Below are positions 33,663-43,764 of a DNA stretch of 64,000 nucleotides, one piece after another. Positions within the stretch are counted from its first letter, which is position 1. The number at the start of each line of letters is the position of its first letter. Made by a program: the position numbers and the translations under genes. The DNA lies in assembly GCA_017395425.1 (NCBI GenBank), contig JAFPUM010000061.1:1-64000 (forward strand), written 5' to 3'. Origin of the DNA: Clostridia bacterium (GTDB taxonomy: Bacteria; Bacillota; Clostridia; Oscillospirales; Acutalibacteraceae). The notes under the pieces were generated by a model. It searched no databases. It was not told the DNA's origin and saw nothing but the letters and a program-made list of their open reading frames with translations.

Positions 33663-34997
33663 TTGCGTACATCAGACCAGATTCTGATTCGTGCGGCGGC
33701 GGAATCCAATGTCGGCAACGCACGCGGCAATAACGAAGATAATGTATACTTCAACGGCGATTACATAACGCCCAGAAATATCAGCAGACCCTTTGCGCTC
33801 AAAACCGGCGATTACACTGATATCAACGTATTCGCGGTGCTGGACGGCATGGGGCGCAACAACACCGGTTCATTCGCTTCCCTGGTCGCGGCAACCAAAC
33901 TGGATGCGGTGACGGACAAACTCGCCTTCGACAATGAAGTCGATCCCGATGAGGCGGTGCTGGCTTATATGCAGGACGCCAACGAAGCCATACGGGAGCA
34001 GCGGCAGGAAACCGGCGGCGTGCGCACGGCTTCCACGCTGGCACTGCTGATTCTCGAACACGGCAACGCGCATGTGTATAACGTAGGCGACAGCCGCGTA
34101 TATCTATACCGGGACAAGCAGCTTGTCAAACTCACCCGCGACCATGTAGCGGTGGAAGGACAGCGCACCGTGGCGCTCACAGAAGAGGGCATCCGCAGCG
34201 GGCGCATTACCAAGTTTCTCGGCATGAATGCCCGTGAAGGCAGACTGGAACCCTATCGCGCCAAGCCCTTCAAGGTGCGCACGGGAGATAAATTTCTGGT
34301 GTGCAGCGACGGTCTGACCGATCAGCTTGACGAAGACGCGATTGCCGTATGTCTCTCCAAGCGGAAGGATCCCTTCGGTCATACCAATGAACTGATGGCG
34401 CTCGCCATGAATAACGACAGCGACGACAATGTGTCGGTCATTGTGGCGGAAGCGGTGGAGCCGGGCTTTCATATCACGCAGAACATGATATTTGTGGCAC
34501 TGGGCGGACTGATGATGTCCATCGGCGTGGTGCTGGGCTTTATGTTCGGCTGGATTGTGGGCAGTACCCAGACCAATAATGAAGGTCTGGAAAGCTACGA
34601 CGAGGAATACTATCAGATGAACAGCATCATGGTCAGCGCGGTAAGCGGAACCGATCTGACCTCCGCCACAACCGAGATCACAACCGGCGTCTCTTCGATT
34701 CCCACAACGCTGCCGCCCAGCAGTGATGCCGCTTCGCAGGATATACAATACACGGTATACGGTCTGACGCTTCGGCAGAACAACGATATCACGCTCCAGC
34801 GCGGCAGAAGTATCACCCTGTCGGTGGAGATCAATCCCGACAACGTGCCGCAGAGCTATGTGGAATGGACATCAGATAACGAAGACGTTGCCACCGTGGA
34901 CGAAAACGGCAAAGTTACAGCGAAAAAGAAGGGTAATGCCACTATTACCGCTTCCGCAGGCAGCCTCTCGGTAACCTGCCTGATTCGCGTGAAATAG
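33663..34997 (+). CDS. PP2C-type protein phosphatase fused to membrane helix and extracellular Big_2 domain
   Basis: 444 residues. Residues about 10-265 form a PP2C/SpoIIE-type phosphatase with the metal-binding segments SNVGNARGNNEDNV, VLDGMGRNNTG, VGDSRVYLY, CSDGLTDQL and DSDDNVSVIVAE, so it should remove phosphate from Ser/Thr in the cytoplasm. A membrane helix follows (MIFVALGGLMMSIGVVLGFMFGWIV), then a Ser/Thr-rich outside linker (about 85 residues) and a C-terminal Big_2 immunoglobulin-like domain (residues about 365-444, EWTSDNEDVATVDENGKVTA). Bacterial PP2Cs are normally soluble; the outside Ig-like part suggests that an envelope signal controls it. Start uncertain: TTG at 33663 fits GAGGTGA best, GTGs at 33636 and 33651 are alternatives. 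It lies 104 bases ahead of the giant gene. Confidence 0.83.
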   Translation: MRTSDQILIRAAAESNVGNARGNNEDNVYFNGDYITPRNISRPFALKTGDYTDINVFAVLDGMGRNNTGSFASLVAATKLDAVTDKLAFDNEVDPDEAVLAYMQDANEAIREQRQETGGVRTASTLALLILEHGNAHVYNVGDSRVYLYRDKQLVKLTRDHVAVEGQRTVALTEEGIRSGRITKFLGMNAREGRLEPYRAKPFKVRTGDKFLVCSDGLTDQLDEDAIAVCLSKRKDPFGHTNELMALAMNNDSDDNVSVIVAEAVEPGFHITQNMIFVALGGLMMSIGVVLGFMFGWIVGSTQTNNEGLESYDEEYYQMNSIMVSAVSGTDLTSATTEITTGVSSIPTTLPPSSDAASQDIQYTVYGLTLRQNNDITLQRGRSITLSVEINPDNVPQSYVEWTSDNEDVATVDENGKVTAKKKGNATITASAGSLSVTCLIRVK

Positions 34998-35101
34998 ATG
35001 GGGGCGCAGGCTGCCGCCCCGCTGCTTCCCCAAGGGTTGCAGCGCAAGGTCAGCAACTATTTCACTGCGTTCCGCGGTGATAGGAAGGATGGTCGTAAGA
35101 G

Positions 35102-38100
35102 TTGGCTTTTTTCAAAAGGTTCAAACATCAGCAAACGAAAAAACGCTACGAAAATCCTGTTGTGAATCAAACCATTGATGAGATAGAACGGCGCAAGGAC
35201 CCGCAGAGTGACAGAACCGACGCGGCAGCGACGATTCACGCGGTCGTACCGTCAGGCGGCGGAAAGGGCAGCGCGATACCGTCTGCGCCGTCCGTCGCGT
35301 CGGAGGTCAGCGGAGAAGGGAAAGAAAACGGCTTTGCACCGGTGCTTTCCTTTGACCCGGTAGGCAGGAATGTTGAAAACCTGATTTACAAGCCTTCCGA
35401 CACTCAGCCCGCCCCTAACAGAAATGCCCGGCTGGAGCAGGAGATCAGCAGCCTCGCCGATATCTACGGTGTGCCCAAGGAGCAGGAAGAGCAGTTTATG
35501 GAGAGTACCGCTCCCATCATCACGCCCATGACCGGAGCGGGTGAGCCGGAAGAACCGGTGATACCGGCACGCAGGCGTGTCACAGGCGGGGAATCGCTTG
35601 CCTTCCGCGACCTGAGCAGCCGCCGCGACCTGCAGCCCGAGGAAATCGACGAGGCGAGCGAAATCTTCGGCATTAAATATCCCGCCGGATTCCGCACCGA
35701 TCTGGTGCATTATGAAGGACGGGAGATCGACCTCAGTGATTTCAGTCTGGTGGAAAATCTCCGCTGGAGAGATATCGAAAAAGCCGCCAAAATCAGCGGC
35801 ATCGTGTTTCCCTCCACCATCGACACCGATTCCTTCACGTTTTACGACAGGGACATCAGCGGCTGCGATTTCAGTGCGGTCTATGGGCTTCGCTGGCGGC
35901 ATATCCAGACCGCCTCCGATATTGCCGCCATCAAATATCCCGCCACCTTCGACATAGACAACGCGGTTTTTACCGCCCGCAGCATTTCGGGCAGCGATTT
36001 CAGCCTCATCGCCAATCTCCGATGGGAGCATATCATGGGTGCCACGGATATCCGCGGCATCAAGTACCCCGCTTCCTTTGACCTTTCCTCCGCGCGTTTT
36101 TACGGGCGGGACATCTCCGGCAGCGATTTTTCTCTCTGCCGCGAACTGACATGGGAGGATATCCGTCTGGCAGCCAATCTGACCGGCGTGATTTATCCGG
36201 CGGATTTCGATCTGTCGGTGTGCGATTTTACCGATTACGACATTTCAGGCAGCGATTTTTCCAAGCTGCGTTGCTTCGACTGGAATGTGCTGCAAAACGC
36301 CGCCGCTGTCAACGATATCAAATACCCCGCGTCTTTCGACGCGAATACTTCCCGTTTTGAAGGCATTGATATTTCGGGCGGCAATTTCAGCCGCGTGGAC
36401 ACACTGCGGTTTGCCCATATCCGGCTCGCTGCGGGCATCCGTCGGCTGGTGTATCCCCCGCGGTTTGACATCGACGAAGCGGATTTTACCGACCGCGATA
36501 TCGACGGTTCCGATTTCTCCCTGCTGCAGGGGTTCAACTGGAACAGCGTCCGGCTGGCACTCAGCCGGGAAAACGTGCGCTATCCCGCCGGCTTTGTCGA
36601 GCCGGTTCCCTCCGACGAGGACATCGAAGGCGCCATGCTGATTTACCTGCTGCGCCTTTACAGCCGCGTATCGAGCGGAGAAAATTTTGATACACACGGA
36701 TTTTATAAAGACATTACGGTACTGTACCCCGGTCTGACCGACGCGGACGCCGCTTCACTCATTGAGCGTTCCACCGCCAAGTGGGAACGCGAAAACGGCA
36801 ACCGCCTCATCCGGCAGGACGCGAGAAGCGCTCACACCGGCGATAAGCTCTTCATGACCAAGCTGGGCTTCCGCCTGCTTTATCCCGTCTGCGGCGGACA
36901 ACAGGCAGCCGACATTCTGCGCGAATCCTTCGGCGAAATCATGCGCCGGAAGGAGAAGGAAAAGTTCGAGCAGCGCCTGTATGATCTGCAATGCGGAAAG
37001 TATCTTTCGGCGGCAGAGCTGGCGGACATCGGTTTCCGTGCCGATCAACTGCCGCAAAAGGCGGAGGTGCCGCTTCCCCCGGACGAGCAGCACGCAAAAC
37101 GGGTGCTGCCCGTACCGTTTGACTTTCCGCCGGAGCCTGAAGAGGAGGAGGAAGAAGACGAAGCGCGCGGCGTCAGCCGTGTGCGCGCCGTGCCGCTGAC
37201 CGAACCGCTGGTGCCGGAAGAGCAACCTAAAAAAGTCTCGCCGCTGGCGATTGTTGCCGACCGGGTGAAGGTCAGGGTGACACAGACCGAAGCCCCCATC
37301 ATCGCGGTGGTCAGAAAACAGACTCCGTCCGAAGAACTTCCCGATCAACCTGATATAGAAGAATCATCCGATTCACAGGCGGAAGCGATACCCGCGGAAA
37401 CGGTGAACGTACCGGTGACGGTCATCGACGAACCCCCGGTCAATCCTCCGATTGTCATTGACGAACCGATACAGGAAGAACCGGATGAAAGCGTTATCGA
37501 ATCTCCTGCAACAGCCGTGGAAGAGGAACCGCCCGAAGAGGAACCCGTGATACTGCCGCCGCCCGCGGTGGATTTCGGACGGGTCGCGGTGGAGACACTG
37601 CTGCCGCCGCCCGAGGAGCAGCCCGACCCGACTGCCGTCAGTCATTCTTTCGGCTCCCACATTGAGATGCCTGCTCAGGAAGACGAACCGTCAGAGGAAT
37701 CCCGCGAGCCGGAGGTAACGGAAGCGCTTTCTGAGCCTTCCGATCAGCCCGAACCGCCTGTACCGGAATACCGGACATTGCCGCCTGTTCCGGTGTTCCC
37801 TCCGCGTTCGGAACCGCCTGCGCCGAAAGAAGAAGATCATGCGGACGAGCCGTCCCCCATCGCGGAGGATATCGGCGTGAAGGAGGACGTATTTGTCCCG
37901 GTGCAGGTGGACGTTTCCGCATTGCGGGACAGCGCCATCAATCCGCCGGAGGATAAAATCCGCCGCAAGAAGATCAGCGACGAGGAAAAAGCCATCCGCA
38001 CCGGCGTCATGGGAATGCTGCTCTACATCAATCAGGGCATCGCGGATTCCGAACTGACCAATTCGGAACTGTTCAGCGAATTCATGGGCATCTATCCCGG

Positions 38101-41026
38101 CGCACAGCCCAAAGAGACGGCGGCAATGGCACAGTTTGCCGCCAACACCTTAGGCGGCATCAACGAAAAAACCCGTGCCAAGCTCTTTATGTTTGCGACC
38201 AAGGCGTCTCCGGAGGTCAAAAAGAAGCTGCTGGATTTCGCGCTGGAGCAGTTCAGCTATAAGCTGCGGGTTCCGGAAGACGAGGCGACCTTCCGCGAAT
38301 TCCTCCATACATTGTGCGTGACGCTGTTTGAGGACGCGGGCGACTATGAGTATTCGTCCTATCTTTCCTATAAAGGCATTCTCAAAGACCCGCCTGCCGA
38401 ACGGGATGTGCATTACGCCCGCATTCCCTTTGAACGCGGGGTGGGCAAAGCCAATCTCTACGCCAACACTGGCTATCCCTTCTACCGCACGCTTGAACAG
38501 GTAGGTTTCCTCCACTTCACCTTTGAGGCCATACGCGACAGTCTCAAGATTGAGTTGAGTGACAACCACTACTATGAGGAACTTGAAGATCTGGTCTATC
38601 GCAAATGCGAACCCAGCCTCATGAAATTTATCGTGATCGAAACCACGATGGGACTGCTGTATCTCGAGCAGCGCACCCTGCGGGACTGGGGCGTGGACGA
38701 GGAATTTGTCTGGCGTGCGGCCGAGGGAAATATGAAAGCCATCCGCTTCCGCGAGCGTTATTCGTTCAGCACAGAGGAATGCAGTCCCTTCCGCACGATT
38801 CAGCACGATCTCGCCAGCTATGTCCTTTGTCTGCCCGAAAAGCTCAAGGAACTCTCCGACGGGCGCGACCTGATTCTCACTGCCCCCTGCCGCGAGATTG
38901 TCTATATCGATTTTTACGACTTTGCCGCCATCAAGGAAATGCTCAGTTTTTTCGCCCATTACGACTGCTCCATTCAACTGGGCGGCGATACCTATGAGCA
39001 TCCCTTCACGCCCGACGTGTTTATTTTCCACTACGACGATGGCAGCTTAGAGCGTGTCAACGACGAAACCTACATCCTGCTGGGCGATTCGGTCGCGCGG
39101 CGGCAGGTGCTTCGCTCCGTGCTTCCGCAGGATATCCGTGTGGATCCGCAGGCGCTGGTGCGTCCGCTGACCACTGATGAAGTCGAGATTATCGGCGATG
39201 ACAACTATAACCTTCAGGCCGCTGCCTTCACCATTTTACGCCTGTACAGCAAGCTCAACGGAGATGACGATTACACCCGTCCCCAGAATGCGCTCATGGC
39301 GGTGTTTGACGACGTATTCATCTCCTTTGACGCGGTGTATCCTCCCGCGAAGGGTCGCGAACAACCCGATCCGCTGCGGCACATCGACGAGGCTGCCCGC
39401 ATGGTGGCACTCGGCGGCAAGACCGTAAGCTGGCTGCTGGTGCAGGCCATTCAGTCGCTCTGCGGCGACGTCAATTATGAGACCAAGGCAAGCTCCAATA
39501 TCCGCCACACGGTGCTGCGTGAAATCTACGGCGACAGCGCCAACGCGGTATGGTTGAGCTGCGCCACGGCAACGGAGTATCGCAGACGGTACGAAGCCGT
39601 CCGCATATTCCATGAAATTCCGGTGGAAAACCAGCGTCTGACCATTCTCGATGCCAAAGTGGAAGTTGCCATGCACGCACTGGTCATGATTTTCCATCAG
39701 TTCGGTCAACGGTACGCGCTGGGACAGGTGCGGCGTCATCTTTGTAAAATGCTGCCAAATATTAAATTCTGCTATGAAATCAACCAGAGCGCATGGCTGC
39801 CCGCTCCGGGCGATGACATCGACGTGGACGTGCAGTCCATCGGCATGATCTTCCGGGGCTTCGACAACGCCACGCAGGAGAATATTCTCAAGGGACTTGC
39901 CAACGCGATCGGCGACCGTGATCTGGCGGACGGCGGCTGGGGACTTCTCTACTTTGTCAAGTTTGTCAAGTATGCCTATCTCGACCCTTCGGAGATGGTG
40001 GAACGGTACTTTATCTCCCGAAGCCGCTTGATTCCTTCGCAGAATGTCCTGAAACAGCTTTACTACAAGGATCTCAACAATGAGTTTATCAAGCATATGC
40101 GCAAATCGGTCAAGCAGGTGTTGTCGGAATACGGCGACAGCTTTGAGATTATCCGCAACACACCCGTGCGCGGGGGAGACGACGAAACCGCCAAGGACGG
40201 CGTGGAAAACTTTGAAAATGTCCTGAACTTCGCCCGCGAGATTGAAGAAAAGATGAGCGGCACCACGGCTCCTTCCTCTACTCCCTCGGCGCAGTCGGGC
40301 ATGATTCACATCGGGGCTTCCCGCGGCATGGCAACCACCAAGCCCGATCTTCAGCTGCGGCAGGTGGAAAACGGATTCCTCGAAAAGCGGCTGAATTTCG
40401 TCCTCGAACCGGTGGACGCTCGTCTGGCCGATCAGTTGGTGGACGCGGCACACTTTGTGACAAAACTCTTCCGGGTGCCGGAAATTGAATTCCGCGCCAA
40501 CAACGACCTCGAATGTGAACTGCATTACGGCATTATCCGCAGTAAGAATCAGATCATCTGCCTGCGTTCGCTCGCGTGGACCGTGGCACAGATGATGTAT
40601 GAGGCAGGGCGCGACCTTCGCGACGTGACGCAGCAGGATGTCTACCGCGCCAACGACATCGTGGAACAGTGCGACCGCAACAATTACAAGAAAAGCGGCG
40701 CTTTCCCGACGCTCTGTTCCATGCCGGTGGACGAGGGAATGTATATTCCCGCCTATCAGGAATACATCTTCTTCGCGCAGGAGCTGATGCCGGAGGTCAG
40801 GCTGGGCAGTCTGTTCTCGCTTCAGCAGGAGCTCGCGGACATTGCGCCGATGATGAAAGTGGTGTACGACATTCTCAAAGCCGAACGGCGCGACGGTCCC
40901 GTGCAGCCGGGCAGCGTGCTGGCGGACGCGCTCTGCGCGTGGAGTGCCTATTGCTTCGCGAGTGTGGACGCGTTTGAAGTGGTGTCCGGTCCCCCGGCGT
41001 ATAATTTCGGACAGATCAAGCGATAA
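35102..41026 (+). CDS. Giant 1974-residue cytoplasmic protein with 43-residue repeats, unknown function
   Basis: No catalytic domain recognised. Residues 1-165 are polar and disordered, starting with basic AFFKRFKHQQTKKRYE. Residues 191-491 are seven exact 43-residue repeats, consensus IKYPASFD.....F..RDISGSDFS....L.W..I..A..I.G, preceded by half a copy; the DISGSDFS part recalls pentapeptide-repeat logic. Residues about 505-620 are helical (LIYLLRLYSRVSSGENF..LYPG). Residues about 640-940 are Pro/Glu-rich and disordered. Residues 940-1974 are mostly helical, in which the motif of ~505 seems to recur twice (LLYINQGIADSEL..YPGAQ near 955; AAFTILRLYSKLNGDDDYT..VYPP near 1375). No signal peptide or membrane helix. 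The start is a TTG at 35102 behind GGAAGG. It lies right behind the PP2C gene and may be its substrate or partner. Confidence 0.8.
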   Translation: MAFFKRFKHQQTKKRYENPVVNQTIDEIERRKDPQSDRTDAAATIHAVVPSGGGKGSAIPSAPSVASEVSGEGKENGFAPVLSFDPVGRNVENLIYKPSDTQPAPNRNARLEQEISSLADIYGVPKEQEEQFMESTAPIITPMTGAGEPEEPVIPARRRVTGGESLAFRDLSSRRDLQPEEIDEASEIFGIKYPAGFRTDLVHYEGREIDLSDFSLVENLRWRDIEKAAKISGIVFPSTIDTDSFTFYDRDISGCDFSAVYGLRWRHIQTASDIAAIKYPATFDIDNAVFTARSISGSDFSLIANLRWEHIMGATDIRGIKYPASFDLSSARFYGRDISGSDFSLCRELTWEDIRLAANLTGVIYPADFDLSVCDFTDYDISGSDFSKLRCFDWNVLQNAAAVNDIKYPASFDANTSRFEGIDISGGNFSRVDTLRFAHIRLAAGIRRLVYPPRFDIDEADFTDRDIDGSDFSLLQGFNWNSVRLALSRENVRYPAGFVEPVPSDEDIEGAMLIYLLRLYSRVSSGENFDTHGFYKDITVLYPGLTDADAASLIERSTAKWERENGNRLIRQDARSAHTGDKLFMTKLGFRLLYPVCGGQQAADILRESFGEIMRRKEKEKFEQRLYDLQCGKYLSAAELADIGFRADQLPQKAEVPLPPDEQHAKRVLPVPFDFPPEPEEEEEEDEARGVSRVRAVPLTEPLVPEEQPKKVSPLAIVADRVKVRVTQTEAPIIAVVRKQTPSEELPDQPDIEESSDSQAEAIPAETVNVPVTVIDEPPVNPPIVIDEPIQEEPDESVIESPATAVEEEPPEEEPVILPPPAVDFGRVAVETLLPPPEEQPDPTAVSHSFGSHIEMPAQEDEPSEESREPEVTEALSEPSDQPEPPVPEYRTLPPVPVFPPRSEPPAPKEEDHADEPSPIAEDIGVKEDVFVPVQVDVSALRDSAINPPEDKIRRKKISDEEKAIRTGVMGMLLYINQGIADSELTNSELFSEFMGIYPGAQPKETAAMAQFAANTLGGINEKTRAKLFMFATKASPEVKKKLLDFALEQFSYKLRVPEDEATFREFLHTLCVTLFEDAGDYEYSSYLSYKGILKDPPAERDVHYARIPFERGVGKANLYANTGYPFYRTLEQVGFLHFTFEAIRDSLKIELSDNHYYEELEDLVYRKCEPSLMKFIVIETTMGLLYLEQRTLRDWGVDEEFVWRAAEGNMKAIRFRERYSFSTEECSPFRTIQHDLASYVLCLPEKLKELSDGRDLILTAPCREIVYIDFYDFAAIKEMLSFFAHYDCSIQLGGDTYEHPFTPDVFIFHYDDGSLERVNDETYILLGDSVARRQVLRSVLPQDIRVDPQALVRPLTTDEVEIIGDDNYNLQAAAFTILRLYSKLNGDDDYTRPQNALMAVFDDVFISFDAVYPPAKGREQPDPLRHIDEAARMVALGGKTVSWLLVQAIQSLCGDVNYETKASSNIRHTVLREIYGDSANAVWLSCATATEYRRRYEAVRIFHEIPVENQRLTILDAKVEVAMHALVMIFHQFGQRYALGQVRRHLCKMLPNIKFCYEINQSAWLPAPGDDIDVDVQSIGMIFRGFDNATQENILKGLANAIGDRDLADGGWGLLYFVKFVKYAYLDPSEMVERYFISRSRLIPSQNVLKQLYYKDLNNEFIKHMRKSVKQVLSEYGDSFEIIRNTPVRGGDDETAKDGVENFENVLNFAREIEEKMSGTTAPSSTPSAQSGMIHIGASRGMATTKPDLQLRQVENGFLEKRLNFVLEPVDARLADQLVDAAHFVTKLFRVPEIEFRANNDLECELHYGIIRSKNQIICLRSLAWTVAQMMYEAGRDLRDVTQQDVYRANDIVEQCDRNNYKKSGAFPTLCSMPVDEGMYIPAYQEYIFFAQELMPEVRLGSLFSLQQELADIAPMMKVVYDILKAERRDGPVQPGSVLADALCAWSAYCFASVDAFEVVSGPPAYNFGQIKR
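35672..36574 (+). repeat. Seven 129-bp coding repeats in the giant gene
   Basis: The conserved [IV].[YF]P motif begins at 35672 and recurs every 129 bases (35801, 35930, 36059, 36188, 36317, 36446) with no insertion or loss. The DNA copies have diverged, unlike the TPR repeats, so the array is old and its register is held by selection. Confidence 0.88.
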
Positions 41027-41148
41027 TTTTTATCATTTCATCCCCGTGGAGCCTCGTTCTTCACGGGGATTTCTTTGTTCCTTCCGCGAATGAGTACTGG
41101 CGTTGGTTGCTAGTAACGAAAAATCGATGAGTAAAATCAAAATTTCTA

Positions 41149-41177
41149 TTGAAATTTTATGACGGATGGGGTAAAAT
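41149..41177 (+). promoter_or_regulatory. Promoter of the GT39-like gene
   Basis: TTGAAA, 17 bases, TAAAAT. Confidence 0.7.
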
Positions 41178-41245
41178 GATATGTGTATCCATTCGGTTGT
41201 GTGGATCACATCCTTTTCATTTTATTACATAAGGAAGTGACGTTT

Positions 41246-42715
41246 ATGTCCGGCAAGAATGAAGTGACGCAGGACAATCGTATCGACAACTGGAGTTATC
41301 TGTGGATGGCTTTCTTTATGGTGATCGGTTTTGTACTGCTGGCGGTGCTGCACCATTTCCTGGGCGATATTGTCGTCAGGGGTGTGGGCGGCGCGGTAAT
41401 CGTAACGCTGCTGGTAATCATGATCTATTCCAAGTGGAAAAAGACCCTCAACGAGCGCAACACGGTGTATATTATCCTAGGCATCTCGATTGTGGTAAGG
41501 CTGTGTTATATCCTCACGACGTCCAAGACCTCCTTTTCCAACCCGGAATTTGAGATCTTCCGCTCGGTTCACACCGATCTGGCACTGCCCGAAACCTTCC
41601 AGCCGCTGTTCTATGTGGTGGCAGGGTCGCTCTACAACCTTGTGGGAATGCTGCGCCTGACCCAGCCGTATGCCCTTGACGCGGTGAGGCTGGCAAATGA
41701 GTACCTCGGCATTGTCATGTCCATCGCGGTGTATTACATCCTCTGCGAGTTGGAAGCCAATGATATGGCGGTGTATCTCTGCACGGCAATGACCGCATTC
41801 ATGCCGGGACTGATCATTCTGGGCGGTCAGATTACGCCCATCATGACGGCAGTGGCATTGACGACGCTGACCATCCTGTTTCTGGCGCGGTGGAACAATT
41901 ACACGGACGGATATAATTTCCTGCTCATGAGCATCGCGTTCGGTCTGGCAGTAATGACCGATATGGTGTCATTTGTACTGCTGCCTGCGATATTGCTGCT
42001 GGTGGTGATCAATCTCGTGAGAACCATCAAACGCAGAAAGGCGCTCAATATCCTGACCACCGTGATTCAGACCATCTGCGGCGTGGCGGCATGGGTCGTG
42101 CTGAGTTTTGCCTATCCCATGCGCAATTACAGCATGGGCAAGGACACCGGTCTCTTCAATCTGCTCAGTGACTTAGGCAGACATTCAGGCAGCGTTAATC
42201 TCAACACCCGCTTCCTCTCCTTCTCACTGCCGGAGTTGTTTGACGTGTATGTTTCATCGAGCGACCGCAACGCGTGGGCGTATTTCATCAAATCTTCGCT
42301 CTTCGGCGACGCCAAGGGCAGCGGCGCCATTCTGGGCGATATGGTGCTGCGCGGCTTTACGGCACTGGGACTGGCGGTCGGCGCCTCCGCCGTGGCAATG
42401 GTCGTGTGCGACGTGTTCGCCAAGATAGACGCCAAAAAGAAGGTCAATATCTGGACGTTTCTGGGACTCAACGCGCTGATGATCGGCTATTATGTGCTGG
42501 TGAGCATTGCGCGTCCCTCTGCCGCCTCGATGGATTTCCGGGTCATTCCGTTTATTCTGATACCCGGTTTCGGTATGCTGGCGGTGGGCATCAATGTGAT
42601 GAATAAGAATAAGAAGCTGAATTTTGTAGCCGGCATTCTTTACTACCTGATGATAGCGATCTGCTCCGTCTTCTGTGTGGCGTGCGCCGCATTCGGATTA
42701 GTGTTTCTGAAATAA
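41246..42715 (+). CDS. Multi-pass membrane protein of the GT39/ArnT-like glycosyltransferase class
   Basis: 489 residues with about eleven to thirteen membrane segments. The first outside loop, SNPEFEIFRSVHTDLALPETFQPLFY, holds the acidic residues typical of lipid-linked sugar transferases of the GT39/GT83 class, and LYNLVGM.. and AVRLANEYLGIVMSIAVYYI follow. Such enzymes move a sugar from an isoprenoid carrier to protein or cell-wall polymers outside the membrane. Family-level call only. I start at the ATG at 41246, with AAGGAAGTGA ahead. Single gene between a promoter and a terminator. Confidence 0.68.
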   Translation: MSGKNEVTQDNRIDNWSYLWMAFFMVIGFVLLAVLHHFLGDIVVRGVGGAVIVTLLVIMIYSKWKKTLNERNTVYIILGISIVVRLCYILTTSKTSFSNPEFEIFRSVHTDLALPETFQPLFYVVAGSLYNLVGMLRLTQPYALDAVRLANEYLGIVMSIAVYYILCELEANDMAVYLCTAMTAFMPGLIILGGQITPIMTAVALTTLTILFLARWNNYTDGYNFLLMSIAFGLAVMTDMVSFVLLPAILLLVVINLVRTIKRRKALNILTTVIQTICGVAAWVVLSFAYPMRNYSMGKDTGLFNLLSDLGRHSGSVNLNTRFLSFSLPELFDVYVSSSDRNAWAYFIKSSLFGDAKGSGAILGDMVLRGFTALGLAVGASAVAMVVCDVFAKIDAKKKVNIWTFLGLNALMIGYYVLVSIARPSAASMDFRVIPFILIPGFGMLAVGINVMNKNKKLNFVAGILYYLMIAICSVFCVACAAFGLVFLK

Positions 42716-42742
42716 GGAAACCGTTTGTATTCTCTGATTATA

Positions 42743-42784
42743 CAAAAAAATGCACCCTTCGACTGTTCGCGGGGTGCATTTTTA
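42743..42784 (+). terminator. Terminator of the GT39-like gene
   Basis: AAAAATGCACCC pairs with GGGTGCATTTTT. Confidence 0.88.
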
Positions 42785-42880
42785 CGAAAATTATCTGCTT
42801 TGTTTATCTTTAGTTTATATTTCAGAAATATACTATAAAAAAATTGTGCCGGCACAGTCGGCAGCGGAAAGGTGATTGCA

Positions 42881-43732
42881 TTGTCTGACAAAATCAAGAT
42901 CATCGCGGATTCCACCTGCGATCTTTCCCCCGAAATTCAAAAAAAATACGATATTGAGGTACACCCGTTTGTGGTCAACCTCGGAGAGGACAGCTTTCAG
43001 GACGGTGTAAGTATCACGACATCGGACATTCTGAAGTATTACAAATCCACCGGAAAACTCTCCAAAACCGCCGCGGCACCGCCGAGCGAGTACGAAGAAC
43101 TCTTCCGCTCATGGGGCGAAAAGGGATACGAGATTCTCTTTTTCACCATCAGCAAGGATTTTTCGTCTGCCGTTGAAAACGCGCGTATCGGTGCGGAAGG
43201 ATTGGATTATGTACATATCATCGAATCCGCCAATCTTTCCACCGGCATTCTGCTGGAGGTGCTGACTGCCGCCGATATGATCGCCGAGGGCAGAAGCGCC
43301 GCGGATATCGCCGCAGCCATTGAGCATGACGTCGTACCGAAGGTACGCACCAGCTTTGTGATCGACACGCTGGAATTTCTCTGGAAGGGCGGACGGTGTT
43401 CCGGCGTGGCGGCACTGGGCGCCAACCTGCTCCGTCTCAAGCCCTGCATCGAAGTGGTGGACGGCAAAATGCGGGTAGGCAAGAAGTACCGCGGCGCGAT
43501 TGACAAGGTAGTGCCGCAGTATATCGCCGACCGTCTGGCGATGACGCCTCATGTGGTGCGCCGCCGGGTATTCATTACCCACACCTTTGAAAACCATAAA
43601 CCAGTGGAAGCTGCCTTAAAGCAGGTGCGCAAAACCGGTCTGTTTGACGAGGTACTCGAAACCCGCGCAGGCTGTACGGTGTATTCTCACTGCGGACCCA
43701 ATACGCTCGGAATTCTGTATATTGAGGAATGA
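42881..43732 (+). CDS. DegV family fatty-acid-binding protein (second copy)
   Basis: 283 residues. Family marks are IIADSTCDLSPEIQKKYD, FFTISKDFSSAVENAR, VIDTLEFLWKGGRCSG and RLKPCIEVVDGKM. It should hold a fatty acid for FakA. It differs from the first DegV: the SSGLSGTY loop is replaced by SKDFSSAV, so the lipid preference may differ. Start: TTG at 42881 just behind GAAAGGTGA; a GTG at 42872 is the alternative. It has its own terminator. Confidence 0.9.
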   Translation: MSDKIKIIADSTCDLSPEIQKKYDIEVHPFVVNLGEDSFQDGVSITTSDILKYYKSTGKLSKTAAAPPSEYEELFRSWGEKGYEILFFTISKDFSSAVENARIGAEGLDYVHIIESANLSTGILLEVLTAADMIAEGRSAADIAAAIEHDVVPKVRTSFVIDTLEFLWKGGRCSGVAALGANLLRLKPCIEVVDGKMRVGKKYRGAIDKVVPQYIADRLAMTPHVVRRRVFITHTFENHKPVEAALKQVRKTGLFDEVLETRAGCTVYSHCGPNTLGILYIEE

Positions 43733-43764
43733 CATATTGTTTTTCTTCCCCCCCTCTTCATATT

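Noticed and set aside
39236..40525. Minus-strand frames inside the giant gene
   Set aside because: The plus frame is open for nearly 6 kb with coherent repeats; antisense frames are expected in such GC-rich DNA.
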